DNA of 64,000 bases, from positions 32,185 to 96,184 of the forward strand of contig NZ_SHKX01000017.1 in the NCBI RefSeq assembly GCF_004217445.1, in the 5' to 3' direction. The DNA comes from Fluviicoccus keumensis (GTDB lineage Bacteria > Pseudomonadota > Gammaproteobacteria > Pseudomonadales > Moraxellaceae). This document shows, piece after piece, positions 53,864 to 62,351 of the stretch (its first letter is position 1; the number at the start of each line of letters is the position of its first letter). Under the pieces are notes generated by a model that was not told the origin of the DNA, ran no database searches, and saw only the letters and a list, made by a program, of their open reading frames with translations. The position numbers were made by a program, and so were the translations under genes.

Positions 53864-54694
53864 ATGCCTCAGAATCTCTCTGGAAAAGTCGCCCTCGTCA
53901 CCGGCTCCGGCCGCGGTATCGGCCGCTGCATCGCGCTCAAGCTCGCCAGCGAAGGCGCTCGCCTAGTTGTCAATGATCTGGAAGAAGGCCCCGCCGAGGA
54001 AGTGGTGGCACTGATTCGTGCTCAGGGCGGCGAAGCGGTGGCTTGCGTGGGTAGCGTAACAGCGCCGGATTTCGCGGACCGCTTTATCAAGACAGCCATG
54101 CAGTCGTTTCAGGGACTGGACATCATCGTCAACAATGCGGGCTATACTTGGGACAACGTGATCCAGAAAATGTCCGACGAGCAATGGTACGCTATGATGG
54201 ACGTGCACCTCACCGCGCCATTTCGCATCCTGCGTGCCGCGCAGCCGGTAATCCGCCATCTGAACAAGGCCGAACAGGAACAGGGGCGCGAGGTGTTCCG
54301 CAAGGTGGTGAACATCTCGTCGATTGCCGGCCTCGGCGGCAACGCCGGTCAGGTGAACTATGCCGCTGCCAAGGCTGGCCTGCTGGGCATGACCATGACA
54401 CTCGCCAAGGAGTGGGGTCGCTACCGCGTCAACGTGAACTGCGTGGCCTTCGGCATGATACGGACCCGCCTGACGGAAGTGGTGGCCGGTGGCGACGCCA
54501 CTATCCGTATCGAAGGCCGCGACATCAAGGTGGGCGTCAGTCCCGATCTGGTCAAAACCTTTGAGTCCGGTATTCCTTTGGGGCGTGCCGGCACGCCGGA
54601 AGAGGCGGCCGATGCCGTCTACCTGCTGTGCACGCCCGAATCCAACTACATCAGCGGCCAGACCATCGTGTGCGGCGGCGGCCTGTCCATCTGA
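53864..54694 (+). CDS. SDR-family 3-hydroxyacyl-CoA dehydrogenase (FabG/HSD17B-like)
   Basis: The 276-residue protein has VALVTGSGRGIGRCIALKLAS, NNAGYTW, VVNISSIAG, the YAAAK catalytic Tyr/Lys and NYISGQTIVCGGGL at the end. In this operon it would oxidise the MaoC product to the 3-keto form for the thiolase. Confidence 0.87.
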   Translation: MPQNLSGKVALVTGSGRGIGRCIALKLASEGARLVVNDLEEGPAEEVVALIRAQGGEAVACVGSVTAPDFADRFIKTAMQSFQGLDIIVNNAGYTWDNVIQKMSDEQWYAMMDVHLTAPFRILRAAQPVIRHLNKAEQEQGREVFRKVVNISSIAGLGGNAGQVNYAAAKAGLLGMTMTLAKEWGRYRVNVNCVAFGMIRTRLTEVVAGGDATIRIEGRDIKVGVSPDLVKTFESGIPLGRAGTPEEAADAVYLLCTPESNYISGQTIVCGGGLSI

Positions 54695-54701
54695 TCTTCC
54701 G

Positions 54702-54725
54702 GGGGAATCTGCCAGACGATTCCCC
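54702..54725 (+). repeat. Perfect eight-base hairpin after the SDR gene
   Basis: GGGGAATC (54702-54709) pairs perfectly with GATTCCCC (54718-54725). No T-tract follows, so it may protect the transcript end or be part of the larger structured region to 54797. Confidence 0.45.
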
Positions 54726-54750
54726 GTGAATCAGCCTGGAGAGATGCGTT

Positions 54751-54797
54751 CCTGCAAACCGTACACCGGTTTGTGCAGGCGCAAACGGTGCCTTTTG
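54751..54797 (+). terminator. Mutually exclusive hairpins, second with T-rich tail (possible attenuator)
   Basis: CCTGCAAACCG (54751-54761) can pair with CGGTTTGTGCAGG (54767-54779). Alternatively CACCGGTTTG (54764-54773) can pair with CAAACGGTG (54782-54790), which is followed by CCTTTTGT. The second looks like an intrinsic terminator. The two stems share bases, so they exclude one another. Confidence 0.4.
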
Positions 54798-54943
54798 TAT
54801 ATCTCTCCCGAATTAATCGCTGATGTGATGCAGAAGCCTATTTTCTAGCAGGACTTACCACAAGATAGCGTGTTCAGTCCTGTACGCTAAACACTATAGA
54901 AGACTCCTGCGTAACATCAGTTAATCAATAAAAGGACTGCCTC

Positions 54944-56098
54944 ATGAATTTCGATCTCGACGAGTCACACCGCATCATCCGCGCCACGGCCCAGCGCTTC
55001 GCCCGCAACGTGATCGCCCCTCGCGCCTATGAGCTGGCCACTTCTGCGGAAGTGCCCTACGACCTTATAGCCAAAATGGGGGAGCTGGGATTCATGGGCA
55101 TTCCCTTCGCGCCCGAATATGGCGGCGGCGGCGGCGACTGGGTGTCTTTGCATCTCGTCATTGAGGCGATTTCGCGCGCGGACATGGGGCTGGGCACGCT
55201 GATTGATGTCACCACCAGCGTGGTGACCCAGGAGATAGACCGCTTCGGCACCGAGGCGCAAAAGCAAAAATGGTTGCCGGATCTGTGCGCTGGCAAGACC
55301 ATCGGTGCCTTCGCCCTGACCGAACCACATTCCGGCTCGGACGCGGGCGCATTGAAGACTCGCGCCGTATTCGAAGACGGGGAGTGGGTGCTCAATGGCC
55401 GCAAACAATTCATCACCAACGTTGCGCTTGACAACTGCCCCCTCGTGGTCGTGGCAGCGCGCGCCGAGATCGAAGGGCAGGACAGGATCGTCACCTTCAT
55501 TGCCCCCAAGAGCTCACCCGGTTTCATCGTCGGCAGGAGCTATCACAAGATCGCCTTCGCCTCGGGCGCCACCAACGAGCTCGTGTTCGAGAACTGCCGC
55601 CTGGGCGCGGACAGCCTGCTGGGGGATCCCCGGCGCGGCTTTGCGCAGCATCTCAGCGTGCTGGAGACCGGGCGCATCAGTATCGCGGCGGCCTGCGTGG
55701 GCGGTGCCCAGGCCTGTCTGGATCATGCGCTGGCCTACGCCCGGGAGCGCGTACAGTTCGGCAAGCCGATCTTCGAGTTCCAGGCCACCCAGTTCAAACT
55801 TTCAGATATGGCGGTCAAGATCGAGATGGCGCGCACGCTCTACCTGAAGGCAGCCTGGCTCAAGGATCAAGGCCGACCGCATACCTTCGAGGCAGCCAGC
55901 GCCAAGCTGTATGCCTCGGAAATACTGGAACAGTGCGCGAGCGAAGCCGTGCAGATTTTCGGGGGTAATGGCCTGATGGAGGATTACCCCGTAGCCGGCA
56001 TTTATCGCGCCAGCAAAATCATGCAGATCGTCGAGGGCACGTCGGAAGTGCAGCGCCTCATCATCGGGCGCCTGCTGGCCGCCGGAAAGGAAAGCTAA
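54944..56098 (+). CDS. Acyl-CoA dehydrogenase with canonical Glu motif
   Basis: The 384-residue protein has FALTEPHSGSDAGALKTRA, VLNGRKQFITNVA, YARERVQFGKPIFEFQATQFKL, VQIFGGNGLMEDYPV and the catalytic-region QIVEGTSEVQRLII, with Glu at the YEGT position. It performs the first oxidation of beta-oxidation. A structured 250-base gap separates it from the SDR gene. Confidence 0.92.
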   Translation: MNFDLDESHRIIRATAQRFARNVIAPRAYELATSAEVPYDLIAKMGELGFMGIPFAPEYGGGGGDWVSLHLVIEAISRADMGLGTLIDVTTSVVTQEIDRFGTEAQKQKWLPDLCAGKTIGAFALTEPHSGSDAGALKTRAVFEDGEWVLNGRKQFITNVALDNCPLVVVAARAEIEGQDRIVTFIAPKSSPGFIVGRSYHKIAFASGATNELVFENCRLGADSLLGDPRRGFAQHLSVLETGRISIAAACVGGAQACLDHALAYARERVQFGKPIFEFQATQFKLSDMAVKIEMARTLYLKAAWLKDQGRPHTFEAASAKLYASEILEQCASEAVQIFGGNGLMEDYPVAGIYRASKIMQIVEGTSEVQRLIIGRLLAAGKES

Positions 56099-56216
56099 TG
56101 CATCCGCCCGGCGGTGCTGCTTCAGATACTGTTCATGCTATCCAACAAGCTTTTCCCCGTCTGAACCATTCCCCATGAATTGTTCAGACCTTCCCTAACC
56201 CCCAGGAAGCCTTGCC

Positions 56217-57401
56217 ATGTCCGTTAGCCCCAGCAGCGATACCGTTGTCGAATCTCTGGCCTCCCGCATCCGTACCGTGCAGGAAGCTACCCGTGGTATT
56301 TCCGAACGCTATCCGCGCTCCTACATTCTGGAGTGCATCAAGGACGACCGCTTTCCCGAGGAAATGTGGTTGGCGATGGGCGAGCAAGGCCTGCTGGGTT
56401 TGTCAGTGCCCGAGGCATGCGGGGGCTCCGGCGGCGGTGTGGTCGAAATCGTGGCGCTTGGCGAAGCCCTTGCCCTGGGCGGTGTGCCGACCTTGTTTCT
56501 GGTGGTTACGGGCTTAAGCCGCGTACCCATCATCCGGCACGGCACGGACCGGCAAATCGCCCGGTTCGTCACCCCGACCTGCGATGGCTCGGTCAAGCTG
56601 TGTTTTGCGATCACGGAGCCCAACGCCGGTACCAACAGCTTCAATATGAGCACCTTTGCCCGCCGCGAAGGTGAAGAGTGGGTGCTCAATGGTCAGAAGG
56701 TATTTATTTCCGGCGCACGCGATGCCGACTACATGCTGGTGATCGCACGCACTCAGAAAGCCTCCGAGGTCAAACATCGCACGGAAGGTATGTCCTTGTT
56801 CGTGGTTGACATGAAGTCGCCGGGCATCCAACTGCATCTGCTCAACGTCCAGGTGGAAACTGCGGAACGTCAGTATCAAGTGTTCTTCGACGATGTGCGC
56901 CTGCCCGCCGAGGCGCTGATCGGCGCTGCCGGCAAAGGCGCGAAACTTATGTTCGAGGGCCTGAATTCCGAGCGCCTGCTAGCGGCCTCGGCAGCACTGG
57001 GGCTGGGGGATTATGTGTTGAAAAAGGCGGTGGCCTATGCGCAGGTTCGCCAGCCTTTCGGCAAGCCCATCGGCAGCTATCAGGCCCTGCAGCACCGCCT
57101 GGCCCTGGCCAAGGCGGAACTGGAAGCGGCACGGCTGATGACTTACGACGCCGCCGCGCGTTTCGATGCCGGCGAAGATGCCGGCGCCCAGGCCAATATG
57201 GCCAAGCTGCTGGCCTCGCGCGCCGCCGCCGCCGCCATGGATGCCGCCATCCAGACACACGGCGGTTATGCCTTCGACCGCGACTACGACCTCATCACCT
57301 TGTGGCCCATGATCCGCCTGATGGAAATCGCGCCGATTAACAACGAGATGTTGCTCAACTATATTGGCGAGCATGTGCTCGGCCTGCCGAAGTCCTATTG
57401 A
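56217..57401 (+). CDS. Acyl-CoA dehydrogenase lacking the usual Glu motif
   Basis: The 394-residue protein has FAITEPNAGTNSFNMSTFA, VLNGQKVFISGARDADYMLV and YAQVRQPFGKPIGSYQALQHRL. Its C-terminus reads RLMEIAPINNEMLLNYIGEH where most members have YEGTxEIQ. Paired with the enzyme at 54944, it may be the partner subunit of a heteromer or use another base. Confidence 0.88.
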   Translation: MSVSPSSDTVVESLASRIRTVQEATRGISERYPRSYILECIKDDRFPEEMWLAMGEQGLLGLSVPEACGGSGGGVVEIVALGEALALGGVPTLFLVVTGLSRVPIIRHGTDRQIARFVTPTCDGSVKLCFAITEPNAGTNSFNMSTFARREGEEWVLNGQKVFISGARDADYMLVIARTQKASEVKHRTEGMSLFVVDMKSPGIQLHLLNVQVETAERQYQVFFDDVRLPAEALIGAAGKGAKLMFEGLNSERLLAASAALGLGDYVLKKAVAYAQVRQPFGKPIGSYQALQHRLALAKAELEAARLMTYDAAARFDAGEDAGAQANMAKLLASRAAAAAMDAAIQTHGGYAFDRDYDLITLWPMIRLMEIAPINNEMLLNYIGEHVLGLPKSY

Positions 57402-57437
57402 GCCAGTTACGGTCATCGTCATCAGGAAACCACCTTC

Positions 57438-58235
57438 ATGTCCACAGCAGGCTCACCACACAATGAACTCCTGTACAGGGTGGACAACGGCATCGCCACC
57501 CTCACTCTCAATCGTCCAGAGCGGCGCAATGCACTGACGCCACTGCTCACCCGCCTGCTATGCGATGCCTGGCAGAAAGTGGAAGCAGATCCTGCGGTGC
57601 GCGTGGCCATACTGACCGCCACGCCCTGCGGCACCTTCTGCGCCGGCATGGATTTGCGGGAAGCGGCCAGGCTCAAGGCCGACACCGGCAAGGACATCCT
57701 CGAACACCTCACCGATCCCTTCAATCACACCATGCGGAGCCTGCGCAAGCCGGTGATTGCTGCCCTCAACGGACATTTTGTGGCGGGTGGCATGGCGCTG
57801 GCGCTGAGTTGCGATGTGCGGGTGGGGCTGGCGGGAACGCGGGGTGGCATCACCGAAGTCAAGGTTGGGCGTGGTTCCCCCTGGGCAGTGCCGCTGCTGT
57901 GGATGATGCCGCAGGCCCTGTTGAAGGAAGCGGTGCTGACCGGCGACCTGCTGCCGGCCGAGCGTCTGCATCAGGTGGGCTTTCTCAATTATCTGGAAGC
58001 CACCCCGGCAGCGGTATTGGCACGGGCGCGGAGTCTGGCCGAGCGTATTGCCGCCGCCGCGCCGCTGTCCGTGATGGCCGCCAAGCAATGCCTGAACGAG
58101 GCGACCAGCCTTGGTTGCGCCGAGGGCCTGCGCAATGCGGAGAAAATCTATCAGCCGGTCTACGCCAGCGCTGACGCCGTCGAGGGGCCGCGCGCCTTTG
58201 CCGACAAACGCACGCCCCGCTGGCAGGGCCGTTGA
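57438..58235 (+). CDS. Enoyl-CoA hydratase/isomerase
   Basis: The 265-residue crotonase-fold protein has LNRPERRNALTPLLTRLL, GTFCAGMDLREAARL and ALNGHFVAGGMALALSCDVRVG, the oxyanion-hole regions. The second catalytic Glu region reads GGITEVKVGRGSPW. It starts 36 bases after the acyl-CoA dehydrogenase and provides a second hydratase beside the MaoC pair. Confidence 0.88.
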   Translation: MSTAGSPHNELLYRVDNGIATLTLNRPERRNALTPLLTRLLCDAWQKVEADPAVRVAILTATPCGTFCAGMDLREAARLKADTGKDILEHLTDPFNHTMRSLRKPVIAALNGHFVAGGMALALSCDVRVGLAGTRGGITEVKVGRGSPWAVPLLWMMPQALLKEAVLTGDLLPAERLHQVGFLNYLEATPAAVLARARSLAERIAAAAPLSVMAAKQCLNEATSLGCAEGLRNAEKIYQPVYASADAVEGPRAFADKRTPRWQGR

Positions 58236-58306
58236 GCAGAGCTGCTGGTAATCATGCCGATTCAGCCTTCTATACAGACTGTTGCAACCCACAACGGAAC
58301 TTTGCC

Positions 58307-58933
58307 ATGAATAACTTCGAATACCTTCAAGCCACCCGCTATCTGGACCACGACCATGAGTCCGTACAGGCGTATGCACGGCAGGTCTGCGCCGGAGCCA
58401 GCACGACGCGTGAACGCGCCATCGCGCTGTACTACGCGGTTCGCGACGATATCCGTTATGACCCCTATGCCTGCACCCTGAATGCCGACAGTCTGCGTGC
58501 CAGCCAGGTGCTGGCGCAGGAACGCAGCTATTGTGTTGGCAAGGCGGTACTGCTGGCGGCGGTCGGGCGCGCAGCCGGCATTCCCACCCGCCTGGGTTTC
58601 GCCGACGTCTGCAACCATTTCAGCAGCCCACAACTGACACAGTTGATGGGCACCAATATTTTCTATTACCACGGCTATGCCGATTTTTTTCTGGAAGGGC
58701 GCTGGATAAAGCTGACGCCAGCCTTCAATCGTGAACTGTGCGAGAAAATGAAGTCGCCGGCACTGGAGTTTGATGGTGAGCACGATGCGATCTTTCAGGA
58801 AATCAGCTCTGGGCAGAGCCAGCTGCGCATGGAGTATCTGCGCTATCACGAGCCGATGAGCGATCTGGACCCGGACCTGATCTTTACTGAGTACGCCAGA
58901 CGCTATCCCAAGTTGATTGCTGCCTTGGGCTGA
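58307..58933 (+). CDS. Transglutaminase-like cysteine-protease-fold protein
   Basis: From the ATG at 58307 the protein is 208 residues. It has a transglutaminase-like core: RERAIALYYAVRDDIRYDPY, the candidate catalytic Cys in ERSYCVGKAVLLAAVGRAAGIPTRLGF and the His in YYHGYADFFLEGRWIKL. Its substrate is unknown. It ends the catabolic operon, so its presence there is unexpected, like the BtrH-like protein at 15022. Confidence 0.8.
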   Translation: MNNFEYLQATRYLDHDHESVQAYARQVCAGASTTRERAIALYYAVRDDIRYDPYACTLNADSLRASQVLAQERSYCVGKAVLLAAVGRAAGIPTRLGFADVCNHFSSPQLTQLMGTNIFYYHGYADFFLEGRWIKLTPAFNRELCEKMKSPALEFDGEHDAIFQEISSGQSQLRMEYLRYHEPMSDLDPDLIFTEYARRYPKLIAALG

Positions 58934-59113
58934 AGGCGCATGGCCAGAGCCCAATCACGGAAAACTGGGGCCGCCGCTATGCCTCGGTCGAACTAACTCA
59001 GGTGATCTATGCTGTGCGTTCCAGCCACTGAACCCAGGTTTGCTGTTCCATTGCTCCCCGAACCCCATTGTCTCCGTTTCATGAGTTGACCCTATCTCCT
59101 TCAGGCATAATAG

Positions 59114-59135
59114 AGCCGCCCTCAGGCGGTTTATT
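59114..59135 (+). terminator. Putative intrinsic terminator after the catabolic operon
   Basis: AGCCGCC and GGCGGTT form a short stem around CTCA, followed by TTATTAAG. It lies about 180 bases after the last catabolic gene. The rest of 58934-59347 shows no gene I can support. Confidence 0.5.
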
Positions 59136-59347
59136 AAGTTCAGGAAGAGTTCCCAGCCGTGATTGGAGAAACAGTCCAAGATGGCAGCATCCTGACTATG
59201 GTGGTGGTGCATGATGACACCTAGACAGACATTACAACCTTGCTGCTACACGGCCATGTCGCATAATATAGATTATGTTAAATAACAACAACTTAGGACA
59301 AAATTATAACATGTTTTGTTAGGTTCGTGGCTGTCTCAGTACACCAA

Positions 59348-60703
59348 TCAACGCTTGCGACGCGGCCTGGCCAACAACTCTGATGTGCCCAGTTTTTCTT
59401 TTGACAGCACCGGCGGCTCGGGGTCTGAAAACCCTGCATCTGCAATCGGCACATCCAGCCCACTAAATAGTGTCGTCCGCTTCGGACTTCGCAATGAAGA
59501 CATGCCATCGTTCCACGCATGCACCATGTTCTTCGCCACATTCCGCCAACGAGGTTCGTTCTTCGCTGCTTCAATAACCTCATTGCCGACCACCACCGCC
59601 GATTCACACAGCCTTTCAACCATTTCCGCATACTGACGCGGCGCTATCCCCAATCGTGCATTAAAAAACTGCTCCAGCGTTTTGCCAGGCGCCCAGGTCT
59701 TGCGGCCGCTGACCGATAATGCCGGCGGACTGCTGGCAAAGCGGGAGTACGCTTGTGTGGTCACGATGTCATAGACTGGGGTATAGCGCACATCCTTCAG
59801 CGAGGAGTAATAGAGCGCCACGTTTTTGGCGTGACAGTCGGCGTTTCGAACCACGTAGTTGGTCAGCAAGTGCCACCCGAACTGCTCCATTTGTACCCGG
59901 ACTTGGTCCGAAGGCAGGTAGGCCCTTGTCGCATGCAGAAGTTTCTCCGTCGTGGTCGCGTATTTCTCGTGCGGCGGCAAGCCCAACAGACCGCAGGCAT
60001 CCTCAAGCCCATGCGTGGGAACCCCGTGGGCATCCACTTCGAATCGCTCAACAATCAACACCCGGCCATCATCGGACATGCGCGATCCGGCTACTGGAAC
60101 GACCTGAAGCCGCTCAAGCACCTTCATGCTGTAGAACTCGTTGAAGCCCAGAAAAGGCGTATTATCGTCCGAACCTTTCACGATGTGATGCGCGGTACGA
60201 AGCGTTGGCTTGCCCAAAGGCAAAGACTCATCAAGCCCTGACATTGACTCTTGGGGGGCCAGAAATTTAGGCACCACCCCCGAGATGGATGCTCGTGCAT
60301 ATTGACGGACCAGACGGGCAAAGTGCTCGGAGGTATTCTCCGCAGATAGCAATTCTTCTATCTGCAAAGGATCCAGATTTGTTCCAGGTTCCACTCCTTC
60401 AGGAGTGACCGTAACCCGCCCTACCCCCATACCACCAACTACTGCCAGAAGTGAGAGGTCAGTGCCATCGAGCAGCGGGCCGAACTCTTCGCGGATAATG
60501 CCAAGCAGAAAACCCTCCGGCAGATTCTGACGAAAGAACGGATGCAGATCGCGTGGCCAACGCCAAGCCTCTTCTCTCACCGGCATGGTCAAGCTGACAA
60601 AGGCGTCTGTATCGACACCCGGCAGGTACTTGAGAACGTACTCATCCCGTTCCCGGTAGAGCTTGGCAACGTTCCGGCCGCTAACTTGCACATCTAGCTT
60701 CAT
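59348..60703 (-). CDS. hipA: HipA-like serine/threonine kinase toxin
   Basis: The 451-residue protein is a HipA-type kinase. It starts MKLDVQVSGRNVAKLYRERD, as the HipA N-subdomain does, and has the phosphate-loop-like SISGVVPKFLAP, the catalytic loop VVRNADCHAKNVAL and the metal-binding DIVTT segment after YTPVYD. HipA toxins phosphorylate translation factors and cause growth arrest. It overlaps the antitoxin gene by four bases. It sits in a mobile-element-rich region, where such pairs stabilise DNA. Confidence 0.88.
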   Translation of the reverse strand: MKLDVQVSGRNVAKLYRERDEYVLKYLPGVDTDAFVSLTMPVREEAWRWPRDLHPFFRQNLPEGFLLGIIREEFGPLLDGTDLSLLAVVGGMGVGRVTVTPEGVEPGTNLDPLQIEELLSAENTSEHFARLVRQYARASISGVVPKFLAPQESMSGLDESLPLGKPTLRTAHHIVKGSDDNTPFLGFNEFYSMKVLERLQVVPVAGSRMSDDGRVLIVERFEVDAHGVPTHGLEDACGLLGLPPHEKYATTTEKLLHATRAYLPSDQVRVQMEQFGWHLLTNYVVRNADCHAKNVALYYSSLKDVRYTPVYDIVTTQAYSRFASSPPALSVSGRKTWAPGKTLEQFFNARLGIAPRQYAEMVERLCESAVVVGNEVIEAAKNEPRWRNVAKNMVHAWNDGMSSLRSPKRTTLFSGLDVPIADAGFSDPEPPVLSKEKLGTSELLARPRRKR

Positions 60704-60969
60704 GGCTCATCCCCCGTTCCTTGGCGCTGCTCGACAAGAATATCCTCAAGAGTACGGGTGTGACCGGGTTTCACCAATTGCAAGTCATAGCCAGCCGCCT
60801 CCAGGAGTCGGACCAGTGCAGAGACACTCATGTCCCCCTTGGCAATCGTTTCCATGCGCGCCACTGTCGTACGCGCAACCCCGGCGCGTTGTGCAAGTTC
60901 CGCCTGACTTAATCCAGCCTGATGACGGGCTTTGCGCAGCATGTCGGCAACATCAGCAAGCATGGTCAT
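60700..60969 (-). CDS. hipB: HipB-like Xre-family antitoxin
   Basis: From the ATG at 60969 (AGAGG upstream) the protein is 89 residues. It has the helix-turn-helix RHQAGLSQAELAQRAGVARTTVARME and the helix MSVSALVRLLEAAGYDLQLV. It would bind its own promoter and neutralise HipA. It overlaps HipA by four bases. Confidence 0.88.
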   Translation of the reverse strand: MTMLADVADMLRKARHQAGLSQAELAQRAGVARTTVARMETIAKGDMSVSALVRLLEAAGYDLQLVKPGHTRTLEDILVEQRQGTGDEP

Positions 60970-61030
60970 TGTAGCCTCTGGGCATCCAAAACAATAAACA
61001 ATAGTCATAATGTAGCCCTCGGGACACAGA
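60970..61030. promoter_or_regulatory. Putative HipB operators (direct repeat)
   Basis: TGTAGCCTCTGGG (near 60970) is repeated as TGTAGCCCTCGGG (near 61011), about 40 bases apart, upstream of hipB. An AT-rich stretch lies between. This fits binding of two HipB dimers. Confidence 0.4.
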
Positions 61031-61182
61031 ATCGCAAGGCTTGTTGGCCTGTGATGTCAATTCATTGCAGCCTTCAAGATTACCCGCATTAACGAAAGCA
61101 ACTGTTAAAAAAGCGGCAATCGAATGCATTGACCGACAGCCCACCACGCCATTACTGGCAGATTCCCATAAAATTACGGCTA

Positions 61183-61265
61183 GACGGAGTGAGCCGTCGT
61201 TTTCCTTTGGATAACGACGATGCTCATTCATCGTCGCGTGCACCTCAGCGTATCGGGGTATTGGA
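61183..61265 (+). repeat. Duplicated leader, copy A (two hairpins plus ribosome site)
   Basis: About 83 bases with stems GACGG/CCGTC and CGACGATG/CATCGTCG end in TTGGAG, the ribosome site of the gene at 61273. A second copy at 61752 is about 88 percent identical by eye. Confidence 0.7.
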
Positions 61266-61272
61266 GTAAATC

Positions 61273-61713
61273 ATGGGTGTGGGTAACTACTACCTCAGTC
61301 ATGCGCAGACCGTTTATGTTGATATGTGGGATGTCTATTCATCCGATGAACCAGACACCAGGTGGGACTACCAGCAGTTGGTGGATAACATTTTGGAAGT
61401 GCTGTCCCCTGCCTACCGGCCTCGACACCTTCAGGGAGTCTGGCTGGATAGAGAGCGGAAACTCTTAGCCGAGTCTGATCATTTCCGGATTTCCCTTGTC
61501 GAGTGGGAGAGCTATTTCGCGGTTAATATTGAGACGGCGATTTGCCCTGAAAGTCGGCGCCGACTCCCTCGCGGAGGTTTGTTAGAGGAGGCGATGGCTA
61601 TCTTCGAGCGCTTGAATGCCCGGTATCCATTATGGGTCCGTGACACCGGATGGACCAGCATGCCTTATTCGGTTCAACAATTGGTCAGTTGTTCAGACCG
61701 AATGCCAGTATAG
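61273..61713 (+). CDS. Hypothetical protein behind leader copy A
   Basis: The 146-residue protein starts MGVGNYYLSHAQTVYVDMWD and contains LVEWESYFAVNIETAICPES. I do not recognise a family. The ATG follows TTGGAGTAAATC at good distance. It is AT-richer than the catabolic island and resembles plasmid or integrative-element cargo by context only. Confidence 0.6.
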   Translation: MGVGNYYLSHAQTVYVDMWDVYSSDEPDTRWDYQQLVDNILEVLSPAYRPRHLQGVWLDRERKLLAESDHFRISLVEWESYFAVNIETAICPESRRRLPRGGLLEEAMAIFERLNARYPLWVRDTGWTSMPYSVQQLVSCSDRMPV

Positions 61714-61751
61714 GACGCCCGCAGTAGCAGGCTCCGGTACACTTTGAGCCA

Positions 61752-61833
61752 GACGGAATGAGCCGTCGTTTTCCCTTGGATAACGGCGATGCTCATTCAT
61801 CGTCGCGCGCTCCTCAGCGTATTGGGGACTGGA
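61752..61833 (+). repeat. Duplicated leader, copy B
   Basis: Same order of stems as copy A, with ribosome site CTGGAAC before the gene at 61840. In the main stem A is replaced by G opposite T, so pairing is preserved as a wobble. Confidence 0.7.
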
Positions 61834-61839
61834 ACTACT

Positions 61840-62145
61840 ATGACTACGGTCAAACTTGATGTGGTGCCGCTTTTTGCAACCGGCCCGGTTTACATGACAC
61901 AAGGAACGCATCATTTGTATCTGGAGAACCGGCTTGACGTCTCAGCACTTTTGAGACGACATGTTACTGGCGATTGGCAAGAAATGGTCCCTGAAGACCA
62001 ACAGTCCAATCTAGAAGCAGTGAGAGAAGGACTTCGTGTTTTTTCTTCATTTGCAATAGAGGACTGCGCGGAATCGGACAAGGTTTGGGTGATCACGGAG
62101 GCTGACAGAAGCTCCACGACCATACTCTTCCCTTCCGAGTACTAA
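61840..62145 (+). CDS. Plasmid/ICE-type hypothetical protein
   Basis: The protein of 101 residues from ATG 61840 reads MTTVKLDVVPLFATGPVYMT and ends KVWVITEADRSSTTILFPSEY. Small proteins of this pattern (RRHxxGDW, then WVITEADRSxTTxLxP) occur on plasmids and integrative elements, with unknown function. The upstream in-frame MLIHRR belongs to the leader. Confidence 0.65.
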   Translation: MTTVKLDVVPLFATGPVYMTQGTHHLYLENRLDVSALLRRHVTGDWQEMVPEDQQSNLEAVREGLRVFSSFAIEDCAESDKVWVITEADRSSTTILFPSEY

Positions 62146-62351
62146 ATTGAACTGGGCTGCCTTTTGGCGGCCCTTGTTCTTCTTAGATCCACACATAGAT
62201 GCCTTCATATCAATTGCATGGCCAGGCATCCTTGCTTCTTCTAGGGATAGATTGACTCGGCAGTATGATATGTCTACTATAAGAATACTTAACCTACTAG
62301 CATGCTCTGTCTCGACCACGTAATCCATTAAATTGGAGGCCTGGCGGGCTA

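Noticed and set aside
59255..59290. AT-rich palindrome CATAAT/ATTATG as an attachment site
   Set aside because: No integrase, tRNA gene or matching second copy found in the window.
61183..61833. The repeated leaders as integron attC sites or a CRISPR array
   Set aside because: There are only two copies about 570 bases apart with whole genes between, no paired core sites of the integron type, no spacers, and the repeats end at ribosome sites.
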